A DNA stretch of 64,000 nucleotides from Sediminicoccus rosea. GTDB taxonomy: Bacteria; Pseudomonadota; Alphaproteobacteria; Acetobacterales; Acetobacteraceae. A program made the position numbers and the translations under genes. Below the pieces are notes generated by a model. The model did no database searches. It was not told the DNA's origin and saw only the letters and a list, made by a program, of their open reading frames with translations. The stretch lies in the NCBI RefSeq assembly GCF_033547095.1, contig NZ_CP137852.1:3651501-3715500 (forward strand), given 5' to 3'. This document shows, piece by piece, positions 45,266-55,515 of the stretch (positions are counted from its first letter, which is position 1; the number at the start of each line of letters is the position of its first letter).

Positions 45266-46402
45266 TTGGCCCTGATGGTCCTGCTGAACCGCATCCAGTT
45301 CGCGTCCGGCGCGATCGTGGAGACGGCCGGAGAACTGGCGCTGGCCGGGATCACGCGCCCGCTCATCGTCACCGATGCGGGCGTGATCGCGGCGGGCCTT
45401 TGGGACCAGCTGCGCGCGGCGTTACCCGCCGGAATGCCGCTCACGGTCTTCTCCGCGGTGCCGCCCAATCCGACCGAAGCCGCGGTGCGCGAAGCGGTCG
45501 CCGCCTATCATGCGCATGGCGCCGATGGCGTTCTGGCGCTGGGCGGTGGTTCGCCCATGGATCTCGCCAAGGCGGTCGCGCTGCTGGCGACGCATGATGA
45601 CGCGAGCCTCGCGCCATATGCCGTGGTCGAGGGTGGACTCGCGCGCATCACCGCCCGCGCGGCGCCCATCGTCGCGGTGCCCACCACCGCCGGCACGGGC
45701 AGCGAGGTCTCGCGCGGCGCGCTCATCGTGATGCGGGATGGCCGGAAGCTCTCCATCGGCAGTCCGTACCTCATCCCACGCGCCGCCATCTGCGACCCGG
45801 ACCTCACCCTCGGCCTGCCGGCCGGCCTGACGGCGGGCACCGGCATGGATGCGCTGACCCATGGCGTGGAGACGCTCTGCTCGCCGCGCGAAAACCCGAT
45901 CGCCGACGCCATCGCGCGTGACGGGCTGCGGCGCGCCTGGGCGAACCTGCCGCGCGCGGTGGCCGATGGCGCGGATCGCGCGGCGCGGCAGCAGATGATG
46001 CTGGCCTCGGTCGAGGTGGCACTCGCCTTCCAGAAGGGGCTGGGCGCGGTGCATGCCCTCTCGCATCCGCTGGGCGGTCTCGCCGTCTCGCCGCATCACG
46101 GCACGCTGAACGGCCTGCTGCTGCCCCATGTGCTGCGCTTCAACGCACCCAGCCTCACAGCGGTGCTGCCGCTGCTGGGCGATGCGATGGGGCTCGACGA
46201 CCACCGCGCGGAAGCGATCGCCGATGCGATCGCCGCACTCCATGAACAGATCGGCCTGCACCGGCGCCTCGCCGCGCTGGGTGTCACGGCTGACGATCTT
46301 CCCGCCCTTGCCGCCGCGGCGACGCGGGATCACCATCATCTGACAAATCCGCGCCGCGCCAGCGAGGCCGAGTATCTCGCCCTGCTGCAAGCGGCGTTCT
46401 GA
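45266..46402 (+). CDS. Iron-containing alcohol dehydrogenase (maleylacetate reductase-like)
   Basis: A 378-residue group III dehydrogenase. The NAD(P)-binding part includes [20 protein letters not shown] and [20 protein letters not shown]. The metal site is marked by [50 protein letters not shown] and [10 protein letters not shown] with the conserved Asp and His residues. TTG at 45266 has GGAG at a 7-base spacing; ATG at 45275 would be 16 bases away, so TTG is preferred. It could reduce an aldehyde or keto-acid, or oxidise a hydroxy-acid made in the operon. Confidence 0.88.
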   Translation: MALMVLLNRIQFASGAIVETAGELALAGITRPLIVTDAGVIAAGLWDQLRAALPAGMPLTVFSAVPPNPTEAAVREAVAAYHAHGADGVLALGGGSPMDLAKAVALLATHDDASLAPYAVVEGGLARITARAAPIVAVPTTAGTGSEVSRGALIVMRDGRKLSIGSPYLIPRAAICDPDLTLGLPAGLTAGTGMDALTHGVETLCSPRENPIADAIARDGLRRAWANLPRAVADGADRAARQQMMLASVEVALAFQKGLGAVHALSHPLGGLAVSPHHGTLNGLLLPHVLRFNAPSLTAVLPLLGDAMGLDDHRAEAIADAIAALHEQIGLHRRLAALGVTADDLPALAAAATRDHHHLTNPRRASEAEYLALLQAAF

Positions 46403-46413
46403 CCGGGGGAAAC

Positions 46414-47826
46414 ATGGCCAGCGATCCGCGAACGATGTTCGAGAAGATCTGGGCGCGGCACCGCGTGCTGGAGCGCGAGGACGGGCAGACCCTGCTCTAT
46501 GTGGACCGCCACCTGGTGCATGACGGCTCGGCCCCCGCTTTCGAGATGCTGCGCAAGCGCGGCATCGCGCCCCGCGCGCCGGACCGCATCTTCGCCACCC
46601 CGGACCACTACGTGCCGACCGACACGCGCGATGTGGACGCGATCGCCAACACCGAGCACCGCGGCATGGTGGAGGCGCTGGAGCGCAACGCGGCGGAAAG
46701 CGGCTTCCGCCTCTTTGGGCTGAAGGATGGCGGCCAGGGCATCGTGCATGTCGTCGGCCCCGAGACGGGGCTCAGCCAGCCCGGCATGCTGATCGTCTGC
46801 GGCGACAGCCATACCTCAACCCATGGCGCGCTGGGCGCGCTCGCCTTCGGCATCGGCTCGACCGAGGTGGCGCATGTGCTGGGCACGCAGACGCTGTGGC
46901 AGCGCAAGCCGCGCACCATGCGGATCACGGTGAACGGCACGCTCGGCTTCGGCGTCACGGCGAAGGATGTGATCCTCGCCATCATCGCCGAGATCGGCGC
47001 GGCGGGCGCGACCGGCCATGTCATCGAATATGCCGGTAGCGCCATCACGGGCCTCTCCATGGAAGGCCGGCTGACCTTGTGCAACATGTCCATCGAGGCC
47101 GGCGGCCGCGCGGGCATGGTGGCGCCGGACGAGACGACCTTCGCCTACCTGAAAGGCCGCGAATACGCCCCCGCCGACTGGGACCTGGCCGTGGCCCGCT
47201 GGCGCGAATTGCCGAGCGATCCGGGCGCCGTCTTCGACCGCGAGGTGGTGCTGGATGGCAACGCCATCGCGCCCATGGTGACCTGGGGCAACAGCCCTGA
47301 GGATGCGCTGCCCATCACCGCCAGCCTGCCCGATCCGGAGCGCGAGGCGGATGCCGAGCGCGCCGCCACGATCCGCGCCAACTTCGCCTATATGGGCCTC
47401 GCCCCCGGCATGCCGCTCACCGACATCAAGGTGGATCGCGTCTTCATCGGCTCCTGCACGAATGGCCGCATCGAGGATCTGCGCGCGGCGGCGGAGGTCG
47501 CGCGCGGCCGCCGCGTGGCGCCGGGCGTCACCGCCTGGGTGGTGCCGGGCTCCGCGCCCGTGAAGCGCCAGGCGGAGGCGGAGGGCCTGGACCGCGTCTT
47601 CACCGAGGCGGGCTTTGCCTGGCGCGAGGCTGGCTGTTCCATGTGCCTCGGGACCAATGGCGAGATCGCAGCCCCGGGCGAGCGCGTCGCCTCCACCTCC
47701 AACCGCAATTTCCGCGGGCGGCAGGGGCCGGGCGCCCGGACGCATCTGCTGGGGCCCGCCATGGCAGCGGCCGCGGCCGTGACCGGGCATCTCGCCGATG
47801 TCCGCCAGATCATGGCGGGGGGCTGA
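46414..47826 (+). CDS. leuC: LeuC-type dehydratase large subunit (3-isopropylmalate dehydratase family)
   Basis: A 470-residue aconitase-family subunit. It has [20 protein letters not shown] and the three iron-sulfur ligands in [13 protein letters not shown] and [12 protein letters not shown]. The start [19 protein letters not shown] and the [18 protein letters not shown] segment are typical of LeuC. It pairs with the small subunit starting at 47831. No leuA is in the window and the neighbours are catabolic, so the physiological substrate may be another alkylmalate (citraconate/methylmalate type) rather than isopropylmalate. Confidence 0.9.
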   Translation: MASDPRTMFEKIWARHRVLEREDGQTLLYVDRHLVHDGSAPAFEMLRKRGIAPRAPDRIFATPDHYVPTDTRDVDAIANTEHRGMVEALERNAAESGFRLFGLKDGGQGIVHVVGPETGLSQPGMLIVCGDSHTSTHGALGALAFGIGSTEVAHVLGTQTLWQRKPRTMRITVNGTLGFGVTAKDVILAIIAEIGAAGATGHVIEYAGSAITGLSMEGRLTLCNMSIEAGGRAGMVAPDETTFAYLKGREYAPADWDLAVARWRELPSDPGAVFDREVVLDGNAIAPMVTWGNSPEDALPITASLPDPEREADAERAATIRANFAYMGLAPGMPLTDIKVDRVFIGSCTNGRIEDLRAAAEVARGRRVAPGVTAWVVPGSAPVKRQAEAEGLDRVFTEAGFAWREAGCSMCLGTNGEIAAPGERVASTSNRNFRGRQGPGARTHLLGPAMAAAAAVTGHLADVRQIMAGG

Positions 47827-47830
47827 GGCG

Positions 47831-48430
47831 ATGGAGCCTTTCCGCACCCTGCGTTCCGCCGCCGTGCCCTTTGCGCGCTCCAACATCGACACGGACCAGA
47901 TCCTCCCCGCGCGCTTCCTCTCCCGCCCGCGGGACGACAATCACGGCGCCTATCTCTTCCGCGACCTGCGCCTCGATCCCGACGGCAATGAGATCGCGGA
48001 TTTCCCGCTCAACCAGCCACATTGGCGCGAGGCGCGCATCGCCCTCGGCGGCCGCAACTTCGCCTGCGGCTCCTCGCGCGAGAATGCCGTCTGGGCGCTC
48101 TACGACCACGGCGTGCGGGCGGTGATCGCGCCTTCCTTTGGCGACATCTTCGCCAATAATTCCGTGAAGAACGGCATGCTGGCCGTGACGCTGCCGGAGG
48201 AGGTGGTGGCCTCTCTCATCGCGCAGAGCATCGCCGATCCGGCGGCCGAGATCGCGATTGACCTGCCAGCGCAGACCGTCACGGGCCCGGATGGCGCGGT
48301 CCACCATTTCGAGATCGACCCCTTCGCCAAGAAGAGCCTGCTCGAGGGCCTCGACGAACTGGGCTTCACCCTGACCCATGCCGAGGAGATCGCCGCCTTC
48401 GAGCGGCGCCTCGGCCGTGACAATTTCTGA
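47831..48430 (+). CDS. leuD: LeuD-type dehydratase small subunit
   Basis: This 199-residue swivel-domain subunit has NIDTDQILPARFL near the start, GRNFACGSSRENAVWALYDH with the substrate-binding loop and VIAPSFGDIFANNSVKNGML, all standard for LeuD. The start follows the LeuC stop by 4 bases. Together with LeuC it forms the isomerase or hydratase. The same reservation about substrate applies. Confidence 0.92.
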   Translation: MEPFRTLRSAAVPFARSNIDTDQILPARFLSRPRDDNHGAYLFRDLRLDPDGNEIADFPLNQPHWREARIALGGRNFACGSSRENAVWALYDHGVRAVIAPSFGDIFANNSVKNGMLAVTLPEEVVASLIAQSIADPAAEIAIDLPAQTVTGPDGAVHHFEIDPFAKKSLLEGLDELGFTLTHAEEIAAFERRLGRDNF

Positions 48431-48442
48431 TCGGAGAACCTC

Positions 48443-49519
48443 ATGCACATCGCGGTACTGGGTGGGGACGGCATCGGCCCGGAGGTCACGGCGCAGGCGG
48501 TGAAGGCCCTGCGCGCCGTGGCCGCCAATGGCCCGCAATTCGAGATGACCGAGGCGAAGATCGGCGATGCCGCCTTCGACGCGGAGGGCGACCCGCTGCC
48601 GGAGCGGACGGCGCAGCTGGCCGAACGCGCGGACGCCATCCTCTTCGGCGCGGCCGGCACCTTCGACAGCGACCTGCGCCCGCCCGAGCAGCGCGGCGGC
48701 CATGCGCTGCTGCGGCTGCGCAAGCGCATGGACCTCTTCGCCAATTTCCGCCCCGTCTTCGCCATCCCCGAATTGGCCGGCGCCTCCACGCTGCGCCGCG
48801 ACGTGCTGAAGAACGTGGACCTCGTCGTGCTGCGGGAGCTGACGGGCGACATCTATTTCGGCCAGCCGCGCGGGATCCATGTCGAGGGTGGCGAGCGTGT
48901 TGGCATCAACACCATGCGCTACACGGAGAGCGAGATCCGCCGTGTGGCGCATGCGGGCTTCCAGGCGGCACGCGCGCGCAAGAAGAAGCTCTGCTCCGTG
49001 GACAAGGCCAATGTGCTGGAGACGATGGTGCTCTGGCGCGAGGTCGTCACCGAAGTCGGCCGTGAGTATCCGGATGTGGAGCTGTCGCATCTCTACGTGG
49101 ATGCGGCGGCGATGCTGCTGATCCGCAAGCCGGCCGATTTCGACGTGATCGTCACCGGCAATATCTTCGGCGACATCCTGTCTGACGCCGCAGCCATGCT
49201 GACCGGCTCGCTCGGCATGCTGCCTTCCGCCTCCATCAACGCCGAGGGCAAAGGCCTCTACGAGCCGGTGCATGGCTCAGCGCCTGACATCGCGGGCCGG
49301 GACATCGCCAATCCGCTGGCCTCCATCCTGTCGGCCGCCATGATGCTGCGCCAGTCGCTGGGCCAGCCCGAGGGTGCGGCACGCATCGAGCGCGCGGTGC
49401 GCCGCGTGCTGGCGGAAGGCTATCGCACCGCCGACATCATGGAGGATGGCGCCCATCTGCTCGGCACCGAGGCGATGGGCGATGCCGTCGCCAAGGAGAT
49501 ACTGCGCCTCGCCGACTGA
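48443..49519 (+). CDS. leuB: LeuB-type 3-isopropylmalate dehydrogenase family enzyme
   Basis: A 358-residue beta-decarboxylating dehydrogenase. [16 protein letters not shown] carries the substrate arginines, [14 protein letters not shown] is LeuB-specific, and [12 protein letters not shown] and [15 protein letters not shown] follow with the catalytic Lys and metal Asp. The NAD loop [15 protein letters not shown] completes it. GGAGA precedes the ATG. It oxidises and decarboxylates the LeuCD product to a 2-oxo acid. Its substrate preference among alkylmalates cannot be read by eye. Confidence 0.92.
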   Translation: MHIAVLGGDGIGPEVTAQAVKALRAVAANGPQFEMTEAKIGDAAFDAEGDPLPERTAQLAERADAILFGAAGTFDSDLRPPEQRGGHALLRLRKRMDLFANFRPVFAIPELAGASTLRRDVLKNVDLVVLRELTGDIYFGQPRGIHVEGGERVGINTMRYTESEIRRVAHAGFQAARARKKKLCSVDKANVLETMVLWREVVTEVGREYPDVELSHLYVDAAAMLLIRKPADFDVIVTGNIFGDILSDAAAMLTGSLGMLPSASINAEGKGLYEPVHGSAPDIAGRDIANPLASILSAAMMLRQSLGQPEGAARIERAVRRVLAEGYRTADIMEDGAHLLGTEAMGDAVAKEILRLAD

Positions 49520-49546
49520 CGGCGAACCAACACGGGAGGAACGAAG

Positions 49547-50518
49547 ATGCACCAGAGGATTTCGCGTCGCGCCCTGTTCGCGGCCACCTTGGCCACGCCT
49601 TCCCTGGCGCTGGCCCAGTCGGAATGGCCCAACCGGCCCATCCGGTTCATCGTCGCCTTCGCGGCCGGCGGCGCAGCTGACACGGCGGCGCGCGCCATGG
49701 CCGCGGACATGCAGGAGGCGCTGGGCCAGAGCATCGTGATCGAGAACCGCACCGGCGGAAACGCCGTGATCGCCGCCAGCGCCACGCTGCAGGCGCCGCG
49801 GGACGGCTACACCTTCCTGGTGGATGCGGCGAACCAGCTCACCAACCCGATCCTGATGCGCGACCTGCCCTTCGACTACGCGCAATCCTTCGTGCCGGTG
49901 ACGCAGATCTCCTCCTTCCCGCAGGTGATCGCGGTGCGACATGACTTCCCAGCGCGGAACCTGGCCGAGTTCATCGCCGTGGCGAAGGCGCGGCCGAACA
50001 CGATCAGTGTCGGCACGCCGCCGGCGGCCGGCATGGCGCATCTGGCGCTCGCTGCCTTCGAGCAGAAGGCCGGCATCCGCCTCGTGCATGCGCCTTACCG
50101 CGGAGGCGCGGATGCGGCGCGCGACATCATGGCCGGCAGCATCGAGGCGGCGCTGATCACCACCTCCTCCATCCGCCCGCCCGTGCAGGCCGGGCGGGCG
50201 CGAGTCCTGGCGGTGACGAGCCTGGAGCGCATCGCCTCGCTGCCCGATGTGCCGACCATCGCGGAATCGGGATTCCCCGGCTTCGACATGAACGACTGGA
50301 ACGGCCTCTTCGCCGCGACCGGCACGCCTGCGGCGGCCATCACGCGGTTGGCGGCGGTGGCAGCGGTCTCGGCCCGCGCCCCTGCCGTCCGCGCGCGCAT
50401 GGACCCAGCCGGGGCGATCATGGTCGGCAATACGCCGGAGGCCTTCGCAAACTGGCTCACCATCCAGCGCCGGACAGCGGCGGAGGTGATCCGTGCCTCC
50501 GGGATCACCCTGGGTTAG
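49547..50518 (+). CDS. Bug/TctC-family periplasmic carboxylate receptor
   Basis: A 323-residue receptor with signal RRALFAATLATPSLALAQ, then IRFIVAFAAGGAADTAARAM, IVIENRTGGNAVIAASATLQ, NTISVGTPPAAGMAHLALA, APYRGGADAARDIMAGSI and PDVPTIAESGFPGFDMND. GGGAGGA lies 6 bases before the ATG. Last gene of the operon. A truncated near-copy of its 3' half lies at 25743-26215. Confidence 0.93.
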   Translation: MHQRISRRALFAATLATPSLALAQSEWPNRPIRFIVAFAAGGAADTAARAMAADMQEALGQSIVIENRTGGNAVIAASATLQAPRDGYTFLVDAANQLTNPILMRDLPFDYAQSFVPVTQISSFPQVIAVRHDFPARNLAEFIAVAKARPNTISVGTPPAAGMAHLALAAFEQKAGIRLVHAPYRGGADAARDIMAGSIEAALITTSSIRPPVQAGRARVLAVTSLERIASLPDVPTIAESGFPGFDMNDWNGLFAATGTPAAAITRLAAVAAVSARAPAVRARMDPAGAIMVGNTPEAFANWLTIQRRTAAEVIRASGITLG

Positions 50519-50954
50519 AGGCGAGGCGCGCGGGTCGCTGCCCTGGACGCAGGCCGCTGGCGGCTGGGGTGGCGGGCCTGCCGAGACCGTCACGGATCAC
50601 CAAGGGCAGGCTGCGGCGGGGCTCCGCACGGTCACCGCGGTTGGAACATGGGGAGTGCGCCCAGCCCGACGAAAGACTGCCAAGCCCAAGGGCCAGGCAT
50701 GTCGGCACGAACGCGCGGAATGGGAATGGCACGCGTTTCGTCCTCCATGGCGCAAAGGCAAGTGCGGTGTGGACATTGCTCTGCCATGCCAACGACGAAA
50801 CCGGCCGCGCGTTGCGTGCCGAGGCTCCGGCTGGAGGCCCATGTATGGGAACGGCAGGCCATCCGGACTCTGCGGCCACGCTGATTGACACGCCGGCTGA
50901 CCGACACCTAGGCTTCCGCGCCAACGTCATTAAAACAAAAGCAGGAACGCCGAC
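50519..50954. other. Intergenic region with a candidate promoter
   Basis: No gene is supportable in these 436 bases. Near the end, TTGACA at 50885-50890 is followed after 18 bases by TAGGCT (50909-50914), a possible sigma-70 promoter for the HisD-like gene starting at 50955. The rest shows nothing recognisable. Confidence 0.35.
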
Positions 50955-52238
50955 TTGGCCAGATACCACCTGAAGCAGGCAAAGCCCGTCCTTCCCGCCG
51001 ACCGCCGCGCGCTGGAAGATCGCGTGCGCGCGATCCTGGATGACATCGCCACAGGCGGCGACGACGCGGTGCGCCGCTACGCCCGCGAGTTCGACCGCTG
51101 GACCGCGCCCGATTTCCGCGTGACGCCCGATCAGATCCGCCGCGTGGAGCGCGCCCTGCCGGAAACCTTCAAGGAGGATTTCGCCTGGTGCCACGCCCGC
51201 GTGACCGACTTCGCCAAGGCGCAGCGCGATTCCATCGGCGAATTCGAGACGGAGGTGGAGCCCGGCATCGTGCTGGGCCAGAAGCTCATCCCCGTGGCGC
51301 GGGCCGGCTGCTACATCCCCGGCGGCAAGTATCCGCTCATCTCGGCCGCCATCATGTCGGTGGCGACCGCCAAGGTGGCGGGCGTGGGCCATGTGATCGG
51401 CGCGGCACCGCCGCGCGATGCCGATGGAATCTATCCGCAGACGCTCTACGCGCTGCATGCCTCGGGCGCGGATGAGATCTACTGCATCGGCGGTGTGCAG
51501 GCGCTGGCCTCCATGGCCTATGGCCGCGTGGGCATGACGCCGCGCGACATCATCACCGGCCCCGGCAACGCCTTCGTCGCCGAGGCCAAGCGGCAATTGT
51601 TCGGCACCGTCGGCATCGACCTGCTGGCCGGCCCGACCGAGATCATGGTCATCGCGGATGAAACCGCCGACCCCGCGCTGGTGGCGACCGACCTGCTGGG
51701 CCAGGCCGAGCATGGGCCGGACAGCCCGGCCTGGCTCGTCACCACCTCGCGCGACTTCGGCGAGAAGGTGCTGGCCGAGATCGCGCTGCAGCTCGAGACG
51801 CTGCCCACGGCCGCCGTCGCCGGCAAGGCGTGGGAGGTGTTCGGCGAGGTCATCGTCGTGGACAGCGACGAGGAAGCGGCGGCCGTCAGCGACGAATACG
51901 CGCCCGAGCACCTGGAGGTGCAGACCGCGCGCGACGACTGGTACCTCCAGCGCCTCACCAACTACGGCAGCCTCTTCCTGGGTGAGCAATCCACCGTCGC
52001 CTATGGCGACAAGGGCGTGGGCACCAACCACACACTGCCGACGGGCAGGGCTGGTCGCTACACGGGCGGGCTCTGGGTCGGCAAGTTCATCAAGACCGTC
52101 ACCTGGCAGCGCCTGACAGACGAAGCCTCGCGCCGGATCGCGCCCATCATGGGCCGCATCTGCCACGAGGAGGGGATGCTGGCCCATGAAAAGACGGCCG
52201 ATGTCCGCTTCGCGCGCTACGCGCCCAAGAACGTGTAG
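50955..52238 (+). CDS. HisD-family NAD-dependent dehydrogenase, possibly sulfopropanediol dehydrogenase (HpsN-like)
   Basis: A 427-residue protein of the histidinol dehydrogenase family: VARAGCYIPGGKYPLISAAI, ITGPGNAFVAEAKRQLFG, DLLAGPTEIMVIADE, QAEHGPDSPAWLVTT (metal-site Gln/His), EYAPEHLEVQT (catalytic-type Glu/His) and GVGTNHTLPT. No other his genes are near, and it precedes a sugar/polyol-type ABC importer, which suggests a catabolic paralogue. The HpsN group, acting on 2,3-dihydroxypropane-1-sulfonate, has this plan, but that assignment is inference. Start is TTG at 50955 with AGGAAC upstream. Confidence 0.8.
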   Translation: MARYHLKQAKPVLPADRRALEDRVRAILDDIATGGDDAVRRYAREFDRWTAPDFRVTPDQIRRVERALPETFKEDFAWCHARVTDFAKAQRDSIGEFETEVEPGIVLGQKLIPVARAGCYIPGGKYPLISAAIMSVATAKVAGVGHVIGAAPPRDADGIYPQTLYALHASGADEIYCIGGVQALASMAYGRVGMTPRDIITGPGNAFVAEAKRQLFGTVGIDLLAGPTEIMVIADETADPALVATDLLGQAEHGPDSPAWLVTTSRDFGEKVLAEIALQLETLPTAAVAGKAWEVFGEVIVVDSDEEAAAVSDEYAPEHLEVQTARDDWYLQRLTNYGSLFLGEQSTVAYGDKGVGTNHTLPTGRAGRYTGGLWVGKFIKTVTWQRLTDEASRRIAPIMGRICHEEGMLAHEKTADVRFARYAPKNV

Positions 52239-52340
52239 CGACACGGGTCTTCCGCTGGCCCGGCGGCTTCCGGCGGAAACTGGTTCCGACAACGACGCAG
52301 CTAGCCCGACAGAGGCTCGCGCAAAGGGAGAGACGGTCCA

Positions 52341-53696
52341 ATGAGCACTTCCCGCAGACATCTCATGCAGGGCGTGGGCGGCATCGCCCTGACCAGTGGC
52401 CTTGCAGCGCCCGCCCTGGCGCAGGGCGGCGTGCGCGTCGCACGCGTCTGGGGCGAACCCGGCCCCTATGGCGGCGTCTTCGTCCAGGGCATGAACGAAT
52501 GGGCGCAGCGCAACAACGCCAATATCCGCTTCGAGGTGGAGCAGATCCCCTGGGACGGCGTCACGGTGAAGCTGACCACAGACCTCGCCGCCCGCCGCCC
52601 GCCCGCGCTGATCAGCGTGGAAAGCCCCATCGCCTACCAGCTTGCCGCCGAGGAGCTGCTGGAGCCGGTGGAGGATGTGAACCGCGCGATCCGCGCACAG
52701 GAACGCCTGGTGGATGGCTTCACACTGGAGCAGTTCGGCGCCTGGAAGGGCGTGCAATATGCCGTGCCCGTGCATCACCAACCCTGCCTCCTGGTCGTGC
52801 AGAAGGATGTGATCGACGAGCTGGGCCTGGGTGACCCCGCCACCTGGAACTGGGACCAGTTCGCCAATGCCGCGCGCACCATCGCCGAGCGCAAGCCCGG
52901 CATGTCCGGCTACACCATGGCACTGGGACGCAACCTCTGCGCCGATTATCACATCACGCAGTTTATCTGGCAGGCCGGCGGCCTGACCTGGGACGCGCGG
53001 GACAATTTCCGGACGGTGTTCGACAGCGCCGGCACGCTCGAGGCCTTCGAGATGATCCGGCGCCTGCAGCCCGCCATGCCGCGCTCGGCGGTCGAGTTCA
53101 GCTTCCTGCAGGTGGTGGACCAGCACGTCGCCGGCCGCACCGCCATGTCGGCCTATTGGGGCCGCACCATGGGCCGCGCGGCGGAGGAGACGCCCGCGCT
53201 GTTCAACAACATGGAATACTACCTCAACCCGGCGCACCCGCGCACCGGCGGGCGCTGGTCCTGGACGGACATCAATGGCTGGATCATTCCCCGCCGCGAC
53301 AACCCCTTCATCCGCGAGACGAAGGAGGCGGTGGCCTACGTCTCCAACAGCGTGGACTGGATGGTGCGCTACAGTCAGAGCCTGATGCCCAATGTGGGCC
53401 CGGTCTTCAAGGATGTGGCGAGCGCGCCGGCGATGCTGGCGCACCCCTTCTACCAGTCGAAGCGGCGCTCGCTGGATGTCATCTTCAAGGACAGCGTGCC
53501 GCATGCCTGCAACACGGGCCTCGAACAGAAGCGCGGCGTGAACCCGCTGGCGGGTGTCGCGCATGGCCGGAGCGTCTGGGCGCAGGCGGTGCAGCGCATG
53601 CTGCTGAACAACGAGGCGCCCAAGACCGCGATCGAGTGGGGCCAGCGCCAGTTCGAGGGCATCCGCCGCGACAACGCCCGCATGCTCGCGCGCTGA
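52341..53696 (+). CDS. ABC importer periplasmic solute-binding protein (family 1, sugar/polyol type)
   Basis: A 451-residue protein with a twin-arginine-like signal (SRRHLMQGVGGIALTSGLAA, cleavage after ALAQ near residue 28). The mature part is a family-1 binding protein: FVQGMNEWAQRNNANIRFEV, VTVKLTTDLAARRPPALISV, WNWDQFANAARTIAERKPGM and GRTAMSAYWGRTMGRAAEE. It delivers substrate to the permease pair encoded downstream. Aromatic residues such as the many Trp in the ligand region (SWTDINGWIIP) fit polyol or sugar-like ligands, but the substrate is unknown. Confidence 0.9.
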   Translation: MSTSRRHLMQGVGGIALTSGLAAPALAQGGVRVARVWGEPGPYGGVFVQGMNEWAQRNNANIRFEVEQIPWDGVTVKLTTDLAARRPPALISVESPIAYQLAAEELLEPVEDVNRAIRAQERLVDGFTLEQFGAWKGVQYAVPVHHQPCLLVVQKDVIDELGLGDPATWNWDQFANAARTIAERKPGMSGYTMALGRNLCADYHITQFIWQAGGLTWDARDNFRTVFDSAGTLEAFEMIRRLQPAMPRSAVEFSFLQVVDQHVAGRTAMSAYWGRTMGRAAEETPALFNNMEYYLNPAHPRTGGRWSWTDINGWIIPRRDNPFIRETKEAVAYVSNSVDWMVRYSQSLMPNVGPVFKDVASAPAMLAHPFYQSKRRSLDVIFKDSVPHACNTGLEQKRGVNPLAGVAHGRSVWAQAVQRMLLNNEAPKTAIEWGQRQFEGIRRDNARMLAR

Positions 53697-53699
53697 CGC

Positions 53700-54626
53700 A
53701 TGGCAGGAACCCGGCCCGCGGCGCCCGAAAGGCGCCGCTTCACTCTCTCCGACCGCCAGGTCGGGATCCTGTTCATGCTGCCCTTCATCGTCACGGCCGC
53801 GCTCTTCATGGTGTGGCCGGTGGTCGAAGCGGTGCGGATGGCGTTCTACGCCTATAACCCGCTCCGCCCCGACGACATCTACTGGGTGGGCCTGGAGAAC
53901 TTCGAGCGCATCTTCGACGACCCGCTGTTCTGGGACAGCTTCCGCCAGGCTCTGATCTGGACCGGATGGTCCATCCTGTTCCAGACCGTGCTGGGCGTAG
54001 CCCTCGCGCTGCTGCTGAACCTGACGCTGCCCGGCATGGCCATCTATCGCGGCCTGCTGCTGTTTCCCTACATCGTACCCACGGTGGTCATTGCGCTCAA
54101 CTGGCGCTGGATCTTCAATTCCGAGATCGGCATCGTGAACCACGCCCTGCTGAGCATGGGCCTCATCTCGGAGAACATCGCCTGGCTCTCCACGCCGGAC
54201 ATGGCAATGCTCTCGGCCATCCTGCTGAACGTCTGGAAGTACACGCCCTTCGTCGTCATCTGCGTGCTGGCGCGGCTGCAGACCATCCCGACCGAGCTCT
54301 ATGACGCGGCCAAGGTGGATGGCGCGGGCGCCTGGCGCCGCTTCATGGACATCACGCTGCCCATGCTGAAGGAGGTGCTGGTGGTGGTGATCGTCTTCCG
54401 CACCATCTGGACCTTCAACAAGTTTGAGGAAATCTACCTGCTGACGCGTGGCGGGCCCGGCACCTCCACCTTCAACCTCGCCGTCTACGCCTTCGAGGAA
54501 GGCATGGCGAACCTGCGCCTGGGCGTCGCCGCGGCCACGGGGGTGGTCATGATCGGCCTGCTGTTGGTGGGCACCATCATCTATGTGCGCGTCTCGGGCT
54601 TCGGGCGCGAGGAGAAGACCGCATGA
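53700..54626 (+). CDS. ABC importer permease (MalF/UgpA type)
   Basis: A 308-residue inner-membrane permease with six hydrophobic segments. The EAA-loop that contacts the ATPase reads ELYDAAKVDGAGAWRRFMDI with TLPMLKEV. It has the WIFNSEIGIVN and TRGGPGTSTFNLAVY segments typical of UgpA/MalF. It starts 3 bases after the binding-protein stop and its stop overlaps the next permease (ATGA). Confidence 0.92.
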   Translation: MAGTRPAAPERRRFTLSDRQVGILFMLPFIVTAALFMVWPVVEAVRMAFYAYNPLRPDDIYWVGLENFERIFDDPLFWDSFRQALIWTGWSILFQTVLGVALALLLNLTLPGMAIYRGLLLFPYIVPTVVIALNWRWIFNSEIGIVNHALLSMGLISENIAWLSTPDMAMLSAILLNVWKYTPFVVICVLARLQTIPTELYDAAKVDGAGAWRRFMDITLPMLKEVLVVVIVFRTIWTFNKFEEIYLLTRGGPGTSTFNLAVYAFEEGMANLRLGVAAATGVVMIGLLLVGTIIYVRVSGFGREEKTA

Positions 54627-55510
54627 CCCCGCGCGACGTGACGCTGCGCCTCTTCCTCTACGCGGCGCTGACGGCGGTGACCTTCCTGGTCTGCTTCCCG
54701 CTGATCTGGGCCTTCTTCACCAGCATGAAGCCCAAGGAGGAGATCTTCCTCTGGCCGCCCACCCTTTGGCCCAGCACCTGGACGCTGGAAAACTACCGCG
54801 CCCTGCTGGTCGGCCGCGACGCCTATTTCCAGGCCGGCGGCAGCAGCGGCGCCACGCCGCCACCCTCGGCCTTCTTCCTCGACTGGTTCTGGAACAGCGT
54901 GATCGTCACACTCTGTACCACGCTGATCACCACCATCGTCTCCACCCTCGCCGCCTATTCGCTGACACGCTTCACCTTCCCGGGCCAGCGCTCCGTGCCC
55001 TACCTCGCGCTGGTGGGCTACATGGTGCCCTCCATCATCTTCGTCTTCCCGATGTTCCTCGTGATGGTGGACCTGCGCCTGACCGATACGCTGTTCTCCC
55101 TGATCCTGGGTTATGTCTGCATCACCCTGCCCTTCTCCATGTGGCTGATGTGGGCCTTCTTCCGCGGTGTCCCGGTCGAGATCGAGGAAGCGGCCCTGGT
55201 GGATGGCGCCTCACGCCTGCGCGTCTTCTGGGAGATCGTGCTGCCCACGGCCTGGCCCGGCATCGTGGCGGCCGCTATCTTCACACTCATCGTGTCCTGG
55301 AACGACTACCTGTTCGGCCGCGTCTTCATGAACAGCATGGAGAAGCTGCCGCTCACGGTCGGCGTCATGCATTTCTTCGACGGCACGCATGTGGACTGGG
55401 GGCTGATGATGGCCTCCTCCGTCCTCATGACGGTGCCGATGGCGATCCTGTTCATGGCGTTCCAGCGGCACCTCGTCGCCGGCTTCGGCGCCGGCGCGGT
55501 GAAGGGCTGA
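54623..55510 (+). CDS. ABC importer permease (MalG/UgpE type)
   Basis: A 295-residue inner-membrane permease. The N-terminus has the FPLIWAFFTSMKPKEEIF motif of MalG-type proteins, and the EAA-loop reads EIEEAALVDGASRLRVFWEI with VLPTAWPGI. Six hydrophobic segments are visible. It forms the heterodimeric channel with the product of the preceding gene. Confidence 0.92.
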   Translation: MTPRDVTLRLFLYAALTAVTFLVCFPLIWAFFTSMKPKEEIFLWPPTLWPSTWTLENYRALLVGRDAYFQAGGSSGATPPPSAFFLDWFWNSVIVTLCTTLITTIVSTLAAYSLTRFTFPGQRSVPYLALVGYMVPSIIFVFPMFLVMVDLRLTDTLFSLILGYVCITLPFSMWLMWAFFRGVPVEIEEAALVDGASRLRVFWEIVLPTAWPGIVAAAIFTLIVSWNDYLFGRVFMNSMEKLPLTVGVMHFFDGTHVDWGLMMASSVLMTVPMAILFMAFQRHLVAGFGAGAVKG

Positions 55511-55515
55511 GATCC

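Noticed and set aside
50505-54143. A 1212-codon open frame on the minus strand
   Set aside because: It is antisense to the HisD-like gene, the binding protein and part of a permease, all of which have clear family motifs; high GC keeps antisense frames open.
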